Assembly (NCBI GenBank): GCA_016716405.1
Contig: JADJWK010000002.1
Location: 1-64,000 of the forward strand
From: Candidatus Melainabacteria bacterium
GTDB lineage: Bacteria > Cyanobacteriota > Vampirovibrionia > Obscuribacterales > Obscuribacteraceae
Length of the DNA: 64,000 nt
Direction: 5' to 3'
The position numbers and the translations under genes are program-made. The notes below the pieces were generated by a model that saw nothing but the letters and a program-made list of their open reading frames with translations, had not been told where the DNA came from and did not search any database. Below are positions 5,411 through 13,579 of the stretch, piece after piece. Positions within the stretch are counted from its first letter, which is position 1; each line of letters starts with the position of its first letter.

Positions 5411-8146
5411 TCAGGTCGGCTCCAGCAACGCCACGATATACCAGACTATAAGAAGGACCATCAGAGCCGCCGGGAGAGCATAGTCCGGGATCGAGGTCTC
5501 GCCCTTATTGATTTTCCATTTGAGGCGAGCTAGAAGAAGGGCCAGGCTCAGGACCATTGTCGCCGGAATCATTATGATCATAAGCGTGAATATGAATTCT
5601 GCCGGTTGGTCGCCCCGCACGAAGACGAAACGCTGGCTTTTGCGCTTGTGCTCGTGGCTGGCTTCTCGAGCCAGTTTTTTCAAAGCCTTGTCGGTGATAT
5701 TGGCGTTGTCGCGTAGTTCTATATAGAAGCACTTTTCCGGTACCGCGCTGCCGATGAGTTTTTTGTCCCTGTCGAAGGCACGGACGAAGAAGCGGCGGCC
5801 GCTAAAGGTGTTGCAAATAATCGATCCGGCCCGGGGCTCTTCCTGACCTTTCCAGAGCTTGCCGGACTCGACCTTCTCGACAAGATAAATGTCGTTGGCA
5901 CCCGGGGAGGAGGTGATTTCGGGGAGCTCGGACCTCCTGTCGAAATAGTTGTAGTATTCGGCATTCTTGCCGACACTGGCCCAGTCCGTGGTGGCAACCG
6001 GGTAGGTGTGGGTCTGGTTTCGGTAGCGTTGCGCCAGATCGGCTGATGTCCACATATGGTCTATCAGGGCTCGCTCTCTGGATTCGTCGGCATAGAGCAT
6101 GATCCCGTCTTTAGTGCAGAGACCGGCGGGCTTTTCGTCGAAAAACACGTGATTCGTCCGGAGGTGCCCGGGTAGCAAGCCGAGCAGCCCGGCTGTGCTG
6201 TCCAGCAGCCTGGCGGTGGCGTATTCGTTGACACCGTCGTTTAGCATGTGCGCCTTGCCGTCGGTGGTCACCTTCAGCTTGATGCGGTCGTCGGCGCTGC
6301 GGTAGTTGTGTGCCACGTTACCCATGGCGATCGAGAGCAGGGCACCGCTTCTGGTATTATCCGGGACAAGAATGACGAAGCCCACCCCCAGCAGAAACAG
6401 GAATCCTATCGTCCAGGCGAGCCAGGGCGGACCGGCATCTTTATCTCCGGGTCCGGCCTGATCTTGAGTGCCTTTTATCCATATGTCCTGTTCCGGAGAG
6501 TCGGCTTCCCCGGTAATTTTCGGTTTGCGTTTGAGAATCGCTCCCTCGTTTTTCATCTCCTGCCTGATGCGCTCGAGCTCGGCAGTATTGAATCGATCGA
6601 GCATGGTCGCCTTTTCACGGGCGATACGCATTGACTTTTCCTTGGCGGTAACAAGAAGGGGCTCGGAGTCTTCGAAGTTCTGACTGCCGATTTCCACGGC
6701 TTTGCGAAAGTGACGCTCCGCTTCCGGCATATGACCGAAGTGCTCGAAAGCGTCTCCCAGAGCAAGAAGGGCGGACATGTAACGGCGATGAGGGACTCTC
6801 GCGGTCACTCTTTTCTCGACACTTTCTTCGTAGAGAGCGACGGCAAGCTCCGGGCGGCTCTGGGCCATATAGATGTCGCCGAGGCTCTCGATGATCCTGG
6901 TCTCCTCCTCCGGACGCGGCTCGCCCAGGCGAGAGAGCAGGTCGAGGGCGCGAATATAGTCGGTCTCGGCGTCTTCCAGGTGCCCCCGGTCGAAGAGGTC
7001 GTTGGCATTCTTGAAATAATCGTCGAACGCGGACTCGCTGGCGACGGCGCCGTCGCTGTGCTCCTGGTCTTGCTTCAGACCGAGACTGGTGATTCTCTTG
7101 AAGGTGCCGGAACTGTCCGGAGGCGAGAAGTCTATGGGCTCGGTTTCGGTTTCGGTTTCGGTTTCGGGCTCGGGCTTCGCAAGCTCCGGTGTTTCTGCTT
7201 CCAGCTCTTCTGCTTCCAGCTCTTCTACTTCTCGCTCCTCTAGTTCCGGCTCGTCTGCCGGCTCCGGGGGCGAGGTCGTCATCATCGCTCGCAGAGAGCT
7301 CGTATTTTTCCGGGCATTTTTCTCGGCCGGTTCGCCTTCGCTGGCGGACTCTTTCCAGCGAGATCTCTGCTCTTTGCTCCTTTCCGCCACGTCTTTCCAG
7401 GAGGCTTTCTCTTTCGGATTCTTGTCTTTCTTGGCGCCCAGGAATTTGTTACCGATACCGATATTGGTATTGTCAGTGGTGCTGAGCCAGCTTTCCAGGC
7501 CGTCCAGCCCGATAGTCAGCTCACCGGTTCCTGTTTCGGCGAGCCTGCGGCTGAAGCGGTCGAGGAAATCTCCCTCGCTCATGTCCTCGTCGCCGGGAGG
7601 TTTGAAGGCCCATTCGAAATGGCTGTCCCGGACGAAGCGCTCGAACTGACCGTCGGGCAGGGCGCTTGCGTCCCGAATGGCTTCCCAGGCGTCCTGCCAG
7701 CTTATGCTGCCATAAGGACCCTGCTCCCATCCGCTGTCCATGAATCCGGCCAGGTGCGCGCCAGCTGCGCCGAAGGGACGCGGTGAAGGCAGATCGTTGG
7801 TGATCAGAACGAGCTTGAGCTGCTTATCGGCCTTTTCTTCCAGGCGGGAATGAACCTCGGCAAGGCGAGGGATCAGACCTTCTGGGGCGCATATGTCATC
7901 GAGACCGAGAGTGTCAGGATACTCATCGATGCGCAGATAATAGGCTGCAACAATCTCGGGACCGCTGAGGATCAGGGTCGAGGTGCACTCGTCCGGGCTC
8001 GCGATGGCGAGTTGATCGTAGAGTCCGGATTCGATAACCTGGCCGATGATTGCTGCCATCGCCCGGTATCTTCCGAGCCGGCTGGGACTCTGAGCGGTTC
8101 TTTCAGGACCCGTTCTGGGCTTTCCGGATCCCCTTCTCTTGGTCAT
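5411..8146 (-). CDS. large membrane protein with TPR repeats, unknown function
   Basis: The 911-residue protein has four visible parts. Residues about 1-215 form a globular domain with no recognised motif. A low-complexity acidic region follows (EELEAEELEAE, then PEPETETETETE) at about 275-345. TPR-like helices come next, with segments such as AETDYIRALDLLSRLGEPRP and a later PEAERHFRKAVEIG copy. A membrane segment lies near 590 (LAWTIGFLFLLGVGFVILVP), then a domain of about 200 residues, and two further membrane segments at the C terminus. This arrangement implies an envelope protein with a large cytoplasmic N-terminal part. The ETETET stretch is encoded by a hexanucleotide repeat near 7141-7167. 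It starts 21 bases after the cytochrome c gene, so the two are probably cotranscribed. Confidence 0.7.
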   Translation of the reverse strand: MTKRRGSGKPRTGPERTAQSPSRLGRYRAMAAIIGQVIESGLYDQLAIASPDECTSTLILSGPEIVAAYYLRIDEYPDTLGLDDICAPEGLIPRLAEVHSRLEEKADKQLKLVLITNDLPSPRPFGAAGAHLAGFMDSGWEQGPYGSISWQDAWEAIRDASALPDGQFERFVRDSHFEWAFKPPGDEDMSEGDFLDRFSRRLAETGTGELTIGLDGLESWLSTTDNTNIGIGNKFLGAKKDKNPKEKASWKDVAERSKEQRSRWKESASEGEPAEKNARKNTSSLRAMMTTSPPEPADEPELEEREVEELEAEELEAETPELAKPEPETETETETEPIDFSPPDSSGTFKRITSLGLKQDQEHSDGAVASESAFDDYFKNANDLFDRGHLEDAETDYIRALDLLSRLGEPRPEEETRIIESLGDIYMAQSRPELAVALYEESVEKRVTARVPHRRYMSALLALGDAFEHFGHMPEAERHFRKAVEIGSQNFEDSEPLLVTAKEKSMRIAREKATMLDRFNTAELERIRQEMKNEGAILKRKPKITGEADSPEQDIWIKGTQDQAGPGDKDAGPPWLAWTIGFLFLLGVGFVILVPDNTRSGALLSIAMGNVAHNYRSADDRIKLKVTTDGKAHMLNDGVNEYATARLLDSTAGLLGLLPGHLRTNHVFFDEKPAGLCTKDGIMLYADESRERALIDHMWTSADLAQRYRNQTHTYPVATTDWASVGKNAEYYNYFDRRSELPEITSSPGANDIYLVEKVESGKLWKGQEEPRAGSIICNTFSGRRFFVRAFDRDKKLIGSAVPEKCFYIELRDNANITDKALKKLAREASHEHKRKSQRFVFVRGDQPAEFIFTLMIIMIPATMVLSLALLLARLKWKINKGETSIPDYALPAALMVLLIVWYIVALLEPT
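7141..7167. repeat. hexanucleotide repeat encoding (TE)n
   Basis: About four and a half copies of cggttt on the plus strand encode a Thr-Glu run in the 911-aa protein on the minus strand. Gain or loss of a unit would keep the reading frame. Confidence 0.8.
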
Positions 8147-8167
8147 GAGACTCTGCGCTGGAACGGA

Positions 8168-9070
8168 CTATTCTTTATACCCCGCAGGGGCTTTATACCC
8201 CGCAGGGGGCAGAGTCATGAGGAATGCCTGGAGATCGCCGACCTGGCCCTCGTCCAGACCTTTGACCTGGTCCTTCATCACCCGGGCGCGAACGGCGCCG
8301 AAGAGGATCTTCTCCAGGCGCTTTTTGCTCCGGCGCGCGCCGATACCGGAGAGGTCCGGGCCGAACCTCGATTTTGTCCCGTCTGTAGAGTGGCAGGCTG
8401 CGCAGTGCATGTTGAAGAAAAGAGAGCGCCCGCGCTCGGACGCCTCGCTTTCAGGAGCAGGTTTGAAACCTTCACCGTCATTTTTATCGTCATTGCCGGC
8501 ACTGCCGTGGGCGGTCACGAGAAAGCCGCCGCCGGGCTCGGGGATGGTGAGCAGGTAGTCGACAATCAACCTGGCCTGTTTTTTGCTCACCCCGGTGTGG
8601 GGCATGATATTCGGTCTGCCCCCGAAAACGTCGGCGAATTCTTTCATTTGCTTCTCGGGATCGAGGAGCCGGTCCATCAGCCATTCTTTTCCTCGATGTC
8701 CACCGATGCCGTCCAGGGGCGGCCCCATCTCGCCGCCGTCGCCGTCTACCGCGTGACATTGTTTGCAGGCGAGCTTAAGGAAGAGCACCTTTCCTGCTTC
8801 GCTGCGCCGGTCTGTCTCGCGCGGCTCATAACCGCTGGGGGGAAATGAATAGTGCTGCATAGTCCCCGGGCATTGATTGAGGTCTTCGGGAGAGGGACCT
8901 TCGGTATCGGTCTTGTGGATTTTGCCCTTGAGGGGCAGGATCTGTCTCTCGGGAGCGGCCTCGTTTTTCTTCTCCGGAGAGTCGCTGGAGAAGACCGGCA
9001 ATACAGGTGCCGCGGCGAGCAGTGCGAGAGCCGCCAGTGTCAGATATATCCCCTGTTCGTTCTTTCTCAC
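8168..9070 (-). CDS. dihaem c-type cytochrome, exported
   Basis: A protein of about 300 residues with an N-terminal export signal (YLTLAALALLAAAPVLPVFS) and two cytochrome c domains. Haem-binding motifs are CKQCH and CAACH. A likely axial Met lies in NIMPHTG for the first haem and in ARVMKDQ or the final MTLP for the second. It would transfer electrons in the periplasm; the partner is unknown. I chose the GTG at 9070 because AGAGAAG lies upstream and the signal peptide follows directly; a TTG at 9097 is the longer alternative. The last residues (AGYKAPAGYKE) come from a short tandem DNA repeat at 8175-8212. Confidence 0.85.
   Translation of the reverse strand: MRKNEQGIYLTLAALALLAAAPVLPVFSSDSPEKKNEAAPERQILPLKGKIHKTDTEGPSPEDLNQCPGTMQHYSFPPSGYEPRETDRRSEAGKVLFLKLACKQCHAVDGDGGEMGPPLDGIGGHRGKEWLMDRLLDPEKQMKEFADVFGGRPNIMPHTGVSKKQARLIVDYLLTIPEPGGGFLVTAHGSAGNDDKNDGEGFKPAPESEASERGRSLFFNMHCAACHSTDGTKSRFGPDLSGIGARRSKKRLEKILFGAVRARVMKDQVKGLDEGQVGDLQAFLMTLPPAGYKAPAGYKE
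8175..8212. repeat. two tandem copies of a ~19-bp unit at the cytochrome C terminus
   Basis: The unit tttataccccgcaggggc occurs twice in direct succession, encoding the duplicated AGYK tail of the cytochrome c protein. Confidence 0.75.
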
Positions 9071-9160
9071 CTGGACTTCTCTCGAATACTGGCGCAATAG
9101 AATGCTAGCTCAATAATAGATCCGTCAAATCAGTCCCGGGACTGATCTGACATGTCGGGG

Positions 9161-9610
9161 CTAACCATGGTGCTTGACGATTTCCACCGCGCATGGTGCC
9201 TGATGAAGGATCCTCTCGGCGACGCTTCCGAGGAGGAATTTCTCCAGCCCCTTGCGACCGTGGGAGCCGACTATTATCAGTCCGATTCCCAACTGGTCGG
9301 CCATGGAGACGATGGTGTCTACTGCCAGACCCCGGGCGACTTTTTTCTCGATATTCATATCCGGGTGCTTCGCCGCGAGAATTTCCCGGGCTTCTTCCAC
9401 GAGGGTCTCGCACTCTGCTTCGCGATGGGCGGCTCGCTCCGCCAGGGCTTCGGCCTCCAGATCCGGGTCGCCATAGCCGAGCTCGTGCGGCATGGGCTCG
9501 AGCACGCTGAGGACAAGAAAGGAATCGTCTTCATGCCAGGCGCGCTGGGCCGCGAACTCCACAGCCTTTTTCGAGCAGGGTGATCCGTCCAGGGCAATCA
9601 AAACTTTCAT
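9161..9610 (-). CDS. universal stress protein, UspA family
   Basis: A 149-residue single-domain UspA protein. It starts MKVLIALDGSPCS, with the acidic residue of the ATP-binding fold, and carries the nucleotide-binding motif GSHGRKGLEKFLLGSVAE (G-2x-G-9x-G-S), so it probably binds ATP. Such proteins act in the cytosol during stress or energy limitation. A TATAAC hexamer lies only six bases before the ATG and there is no Shine-Dalgarno, so the transcript may be leaderless. Confidence 0.9.
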   Translation of the reverse strand: MKVLIALDGSPCSKKAVEFAAQRAWHEDDSFLVLSVLEPMPHELGYGDPDLEAEALAERAAHREAECETLVEEAREILAAKHPDMNIEKKVARGLAVDTIVSMADQLGIGLIIVGSHGRKGLEKFLLGSVAERILHQAPCAVEIVKHHG

Positions 9611-9616
9611 AATAAG

Positions 9617-9622
9617 GTTATA
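9617..9622 (-). promoter_or_regulatory. -10-like box TATAAC, 6 nt before the UspA start
   Basis: TATAAC lies six bases upstream of the ATG at 9610 with no ribosome-binding site between. The transcript would start at or next to the start codon. Confidence 0.55.
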
Positions 9623-9648
9623 TCAGATCAGATGGTGACGGGCCGCCC

Positions 9649-9924
9649 TCACACTCCACTCATCGTGGCCTTGATATACCTGCGTCTGGCAACCGAGGCT
9701 ACTTGCCTGTCCGGGTCCTGGAGCAGGGAGACGATGATCTCTTCGGAGGTGGACTTGTTCCATGCCAGCTCCCTGCGAACCTGGGGATCGGGGTCACGCA
9801 CTATCCGGCGAGCTTCTGCCAGTGACAGGTCTTTCTTTCGGGCCAGCTTGACGCGGTCGGGACGAGCCAGATACATGACCCAGCGTAGCGGGGAGGTGAT
9901 CTTGTACAACAATGGTTTTGACAT
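9649..9924 (-). CDS. small HEAT-like hypothetical protein
   Basis: A protein of about 91 residues. The first part is basic and amphipathic (SKPLLYKITSPLRWVMYLAR) and the second carries a HEAT-like motif (RRIVRDPDPQVRRELAWN followed by a VSLLQDPDRQVASVARR copy). The ATG at 9924 has GAGG about eight bases upstream; a longer form would start at 9957. It follows the UspA gene divergently in space but on the same strand, with about 40 bases between. Function unknown; the repeat suggests protein-protein contact. Confidence 0.6.
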   Translation of the reverse strand: MSKPLLYKITSPLRWVMYLARPDRVKLARKKDLSLAEARRIVRDPDPQVRRELAWNKSTSEEIIVSLLQDPDRQVASVARRRYIKATMSGV

Positions 9925-10110
9925 CACCAGGTCCTCGCGGGGTGACGGAGCCGACATGTTCTACAGAGCGGATGGTAAAGTCGGAATCGGCTCTTGTCAA
10001 GCATCGGCGCTCCCATCCATCCTGTTTCCGGGGCTCGCCAGGATAAAGCTGAGCAAATGCTAATCTGGTGCGTGATACTGGATGTTCACCGGCAGGTCAC
10101 TGCCGGCGCC

Positions 10111-10116
10111 TAGTAT
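10111..10116 (+). promoter_or_regulatory. -10-like box TAGTAT, 7 nt before the SOUL-protein start
   Basis: TAGTAT ends seven bases before the ATG at 10124, which is also the start that yields a proper signal peptide. No Shine-Dalgarno is present. Confidence 0.55.
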
Positions 10117-10123
10117 CAATATC

Positions 10124-10780
10124 ATGAACAAATCGACTACAGCGTCCCGGTTTTTGAAGGCCTCCCTGGTGGGACTGGGTATTCTGGCAGCCGGCAGATA
10201 TGCCGAGGCTGTCCATGCTCATTACGAAGAGCCTCCCTATGAGACCCTCCGCCAGGACGGGGGAATCGAGATCAGAGCCTACAAACCTCGCATCGTTGCC
10301 GAAGTCGAGCTCGAGGGCGGCAGGGAAGAATGTCTCGAGCAGGGTTTCCGTATTCTTGCCGGTTATATCTTCGGCAACGACAGGTCCGCTCCGCTCACCC
10401 GGGAGCCGGTCAGGGAGAAGATCCCGATGACCGCTCCGGTAGTGTCCGAGCCTTCAGGCGGTGGCGGCAGGCATCTGATTCGCTTCTTCATGCCCTCGCG
10501 ATACAGTCTTGAGACCCTGCCTCAGCCCCGGGACGCCCGGGTGAAGTTGCGGGCGCTGCCGGCTCAGGTCTATGCTGTGAGGCGATTCTCCGGGCGCTGG
10601 ACGGCGAAGAACTTCGGCGGCCAACGTCGGGCTCTGCTCGAAGGTCTGAAGGCAATGAATCTCGAGGCAGCCGGTCCGGTGATCGATGCGTGCTACAACC
10701 CGCCTTTCACGCTTCCATTCATGCGGCGCAACGAAGTCATGGTGCCTTTGTCGGAGGACGCAGCCGGGAGGAGAATATGA
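10124..10780 (+). CDS. SOUL-family haem-binding protein, exported
   Basis: About 218 residues: a signal-like N terminus (ASLVGLGILAAGRYAEA) and then a SOUL domain recognisable from YETLRQDGGIEIRAYKPRIV, the REKIPMTAPVV segment and GRWTAKNFG. SOUL proteins bind haem or porphyrin. The ATG at 10124 gives the signal peptide and sits seven bases after a TAGTAT box; an ATG at 10082 is the longer alternative. The stop overlaps the start of the FAD oxidoreductase gene (ATGA), so the two form an operon. A porphyrin or haem-related task shared with the oxidoreductase is possible but not shown. Confidence 0.85.
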   Translation: MNKSTTASRFLKASLVGLGILAAGRYAEAVHAHYEEPPYETLRQDGGIEIRAYKPRIVAEVELEGGREECLEQGFRILAGYIFGNDRSAPLTREPVREKIPMTAPVVSEPSGGGGRHLIRFFMPSRYSLETLPQPRDARVKLRALPAQVYAVRRFSGRWTAKNFGGQRRALLEGLKAMNLEAAGPVIDACYNPPFTLPFMRRNEVMVPLSEDAAGRRI

Positions 10781-12048
10781 GCGAGAGAATCGAAGTCGCC
10801 ATCATCGGGGGCGGTCTGGCCGGGCTCTGTTGCGCGCGCACGCTGGCTGGCCGGAACATACCGTCCGTGGTGCTGGAAGCTGCCGACCAGGTGGGCGGGC
10901 GCGTGCGCACCGACCTGGTGGACGGGTTCTTGCTCGACCGGGGGTTTCAAATATTTCTCACTGCTTATCCTGAAGCCCGGGCGGTTCTCGATTATGAAGC
11001 GCTCCGCTTCAGGGCTTTCGCTCCAGGCGCTATTGTCGCTGCCGGAGGCGGTTCCTTCCACAAGCTGAGCGATCCCTGGAAAAGACCCCTCGCCGCCCTC
11101 GAGACTTTCATGGCACCGGTAGGCAACCCCGCCGACAAAGTTAAGGTCGGCGTGCTGCGCACCAGGGCCAGAATGATGACCGTTGACCAGATCTTCGCTC
11201 AGAAAAATGACTGCTCCACCGAGGCACATCTGGAGCAGGAAGGATTCTCGTCATCAATGATCGATATGTTTTTCAGACCATTTTTCAGGGGCATTTTTCT
11301 CGATGACAATCTCGAGACCAGCAGGCGGATGTTCGATTTCGTCTTCGCCATGCTCGCTTCCGGAGACAATGTCCTGCCCGCCGGCGGCATGGGTGAGATT
11401 CCGAGACAGATAGCCGAGGGCTTGCCTGAGGGCACCGTCCGTCTGAACGCTCCGGTGGCTTCGGTGGAGCCCGGACGGGTACGGCTGGTCTCGGGAGAGG
11501 AGATAGCCTGCGGCAGGGTCGTGCTGGCTACCGAGGAGCCGGTTGCCAGGAGGCTTCTCGGGCTCGGCGGGCAAAGCCCTGGACGGGCCCAGACGACAGT
11601 CTATTTCGCCTGCGATGACGAACCGCCTTTCCGGGAGCCGATGATCGTCATCAATGGAGAGGGAAAGGGGATCGTGAACAACCTCTCGGTCCAGAGCAAC
11701 GTTGCTCCTACATACGCTCCTCCCGGGCGGAGCCTTGTGGCGGCCGCCTGTGTGGGTGATGTGTCGCTCTGCGACGAGGCGCTGGTGGCGGCGGTCCGCA
11801 GCCAGCTGGGAGGCTGGTACGGAGTCAGGGCGGTTCAGTCTTGGACCCACCTGCGCACGTACCGGATTGCATATTCACTGCCGGATCAATCGCCGGGAGC
11901 CATGGAGAGAAGACGTTCTGCCCTGAGGGACGTGAGAGGCATCTCGGTGTGCGGTGATTATCTGGAGAACGGCTCCATAAACGGTGCTATGGTGTCAGGG
12001 AGAAAAGCTGCTGAAGCTCTGCTCAGTGAGCTCGCTGCAGTTTCTTAG
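10777..12048 (+). CDS. FAD-dependent amine-oxidase/protoporphyrinogen-oxidase-like protein
   Basis: About 423 residues. The N-terminal dinucleotide-binding motif is IIGGGLAGLCCARTL, followed by VLEAADQVGGRVRT, the hallmark of the flavin amine oxidase/protoporphyrinogen oxidase/phytoene desaturase superfamily. The C-terminal flavin motif is visible around ISVCGDYLENGSINGAM. The exact substrate cannot be assigned. The ATG overlaps the stop of the SOUL gene and is preceded by GGGAGGAG, so translation is coupled. The 3' end overlaps the convergent gene at 12023 by 26 bases. Confidence 0.85.
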   Translation: MSERIEVAIIGGGLAGLCCARTLAGRNIPSVVLEAADQVGGRVRTDLVDGFLLDRGFQIFLTAYPEARAVLDYEALRFRAFAPGAIVAAGGGSFHKLSDPWKRPLAALETFMAPVGNPADKVKVGVLRTRARMMTVDQIFAQKNDCSTEAHLEQEGFSSSMIDMFFRPFFRGIFLDDNLETSRRMFDFVFAMLASGDNVLPAGGMGEIPRQIAEGLPEGTVRLNAPVASVEPGRVRLVSGEEIACGRVVLATEEPVARRLLGLGGQSPGRAQTTVYFACDDEPPFREPMIVINGEGKGIVNNLSVQSNVAPTYAPPGRSLVAAACVGDVSLCDEALVAAVRSQLGGWYGVRAVQSWTHLRTYRIAYSLPDQSPGAMERRRSALRDVRGISVCGDYLENGSINGAMVSGRKAAEALLSELAAVS

Positions 12049-13522
12049 GAGCGCTGCATTGCCCTGATCTGATAGTGTTTGCGATACCACGAAGCATGCC
12101 ATCGAATACGATGTCATGAAGGGGCATCACCAGATGCCAGTAAGCGATGCCCAATAGACCGCTGGGCAGGAATTTGGCGGTCTGGCGCAGGGCGGTTCGA
12201 CCATCTTCCCGCGGCTCGATTACGAATTCGAGCACGGCTTCTCCGGGCAGCTTCATCTCGGCAACCAGAATCAGATGCCTGTCCGGCTCGACATGCTTGA
12301 CCCGCCAGAAGTCCAGGACATCGCCGGGATAGATCTTCTCGGGGTCCCGGCGGCCGCGTCGCAACCCGACACCGCCGAAGAGCTTGTCCATGATCCCGCG
12401 CAGGCGCCATAGCCAGTCACCATAGTAGTACCCGGTGGTTCCGCCGATCCGGACGACGGGTTTCCATATCTCCTGAGGGCTGGCGTCGAGCACGATTTCG
12501 CGACTGTCCTCGTAGACGGTGCCGCCGGCCCATTCAGGATCCGAAGAGGAGCTCCAGGCCACCGGCCAGATTTTGCCGGCATCGGTCCAGTGGCTCTCCA
12601 CCCGGTGGTGCTGGGTGCGATCCAGGGCCAGGCGCATGGCTTCCCGGCAGGTGAGCAGCTTCTGGGGGATAATCGTCTCGATTTCGTGATTGGTGCAGAT
12701 TGTCGGATTCCTCAGTCCTTCCGCCAGGGGGCGCCCGAGATAGGAGGGAACAGGCGTGACCAGATGGATCCAGTATGAGCTCAGCCGCGGAGTGAAAACA
12801 GGAACCGGGACGATCAGACGTTTGTCCAGACCGGCCTCTTCGGCGTAGATGGTCATCAGGTCTCGATAGGTGAGGATCTCCGGTCCGCCTATGTCCAGGA
12901 CCTTGCCTATGGTGGCTTCTTCTTCGAGACAGCCGATCAGATAATTGAGAGCATTCTTGATGGCAATGGGCTGGGTCGGCACCGATACCCAGCGCGGTGT
13001 GATCATCACCGGCAGGCGGTCGACCAGATATCTAAGAATCTCGAAAGAGGCGCTTCCGGAGCCGATGATCATGGCAGCGCGCAGGGTGGTGACCGGTACT
13101 TCTCCTTCCTGGAGGATCTGTCCGACCTCGTAGCGGGAGCGCAGGTGTTTAGAGAGATCCGGGCTGTCCTCGCCGAGACCGCCGAGATAGATGACCTGCT
13201 CGACACCGGCCGCCCTGGCCGCCTCCACCATATTGGCGGCAGCCTGCCTGTCGGCCTGGCTGAAATCGGGGCTCTGGGCATTCATCGAGTGGATGAAATA
13301 GAAGGCCTGCCGGCAGCCGTCCAGAGCGCGTCTGAGAGACTCGCTGTCCTGCACGTCGGTCTCGATCAGCTCCACATCCGGATGACCGGCAAAGGGCTTG
13401 TTCAGGAGCTTGGTCTGATTGCGGCTTGTGGCGTTCACCCGGTAGCCTTGCTCGAGCAATCTCGGCACAAGCCGGGCTCCGACATAGCCGGTGGCTCCCA
13501 GTACTGCGACTTTCTGTTTCAT
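12023..13522 (-). CDS. NAD(P)-binding atypical SDR with C-terminal DUF2867 domain
   Basis: A 499-residue two-domain protein. Residues 1-310 form an atypical short-chain dehydrogenase/NmrA-like domain with the motif LGATGYVG and strands such as VEQVIYLGGLGED. The C-terminal 190 residues match the DUF2867 type (YEDSREIVLDASPQEIWKPV, then GDVLDFWRVKHVEPDRHLIL). This fusion is known from YbjT-like proteins of unknown substrate. AGGAGGAG lies upstream of the ATG. A 10-bp palindrome CTACTAGTAG (13535-13544) sits just before the gene. Its 3' end overlaps the FAD oxidoreductase gene tail to tail. Confidence 0.85.
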   Translation of the reverse strand: MKQKVAVLGATGYVGARLVPRLLEQGYRVNATSRNQTKLLNKPFAGHPDVELIETDVQDSESLRRALDGCRQAFYFIHSMNAQSPDFSQADRQAAANMVEAARAAGVEQVIYLGGLGEDSPDLSKHLRSRYEVGQILQEGEVPVTTLRAAMIIGSGSASFEILRYLVDRLPVMITPRWVSVPTQPIAIKNALNYLIGCLEEEATIGKVLDIGGPEILTYRDLMTIYAEEAGLDKRLIVPVPVFTPRLSSYWIHLVTPVPSYLGRPLAEGLRNPTICTNHEIETIIPQKLLTCREAMRLALDRTQHHRVESHWTDAGKIWPVAWSSSSDPEWAGGTVYEDSREIVLDASPQEIWKPVVRIGGTTGYYYGDWLWRLRGIMDKLFGGVGLRRGRRDPEKIYPGDVLDFWRVKHVEPDRHLILVAEMKLPGEAVLEFVIEPREDGRTALRQTAKFLPSGLLGIAYWHLVMPLHDIVFDGMLRGIANTIRSGQCSAPKKLQRAH

Positions 13523-13579
13523 CGTGCTCTCCTCCTACTAGTAGAGGATGCCAGTTTTTGATGAACCCCGGGTGAACGA

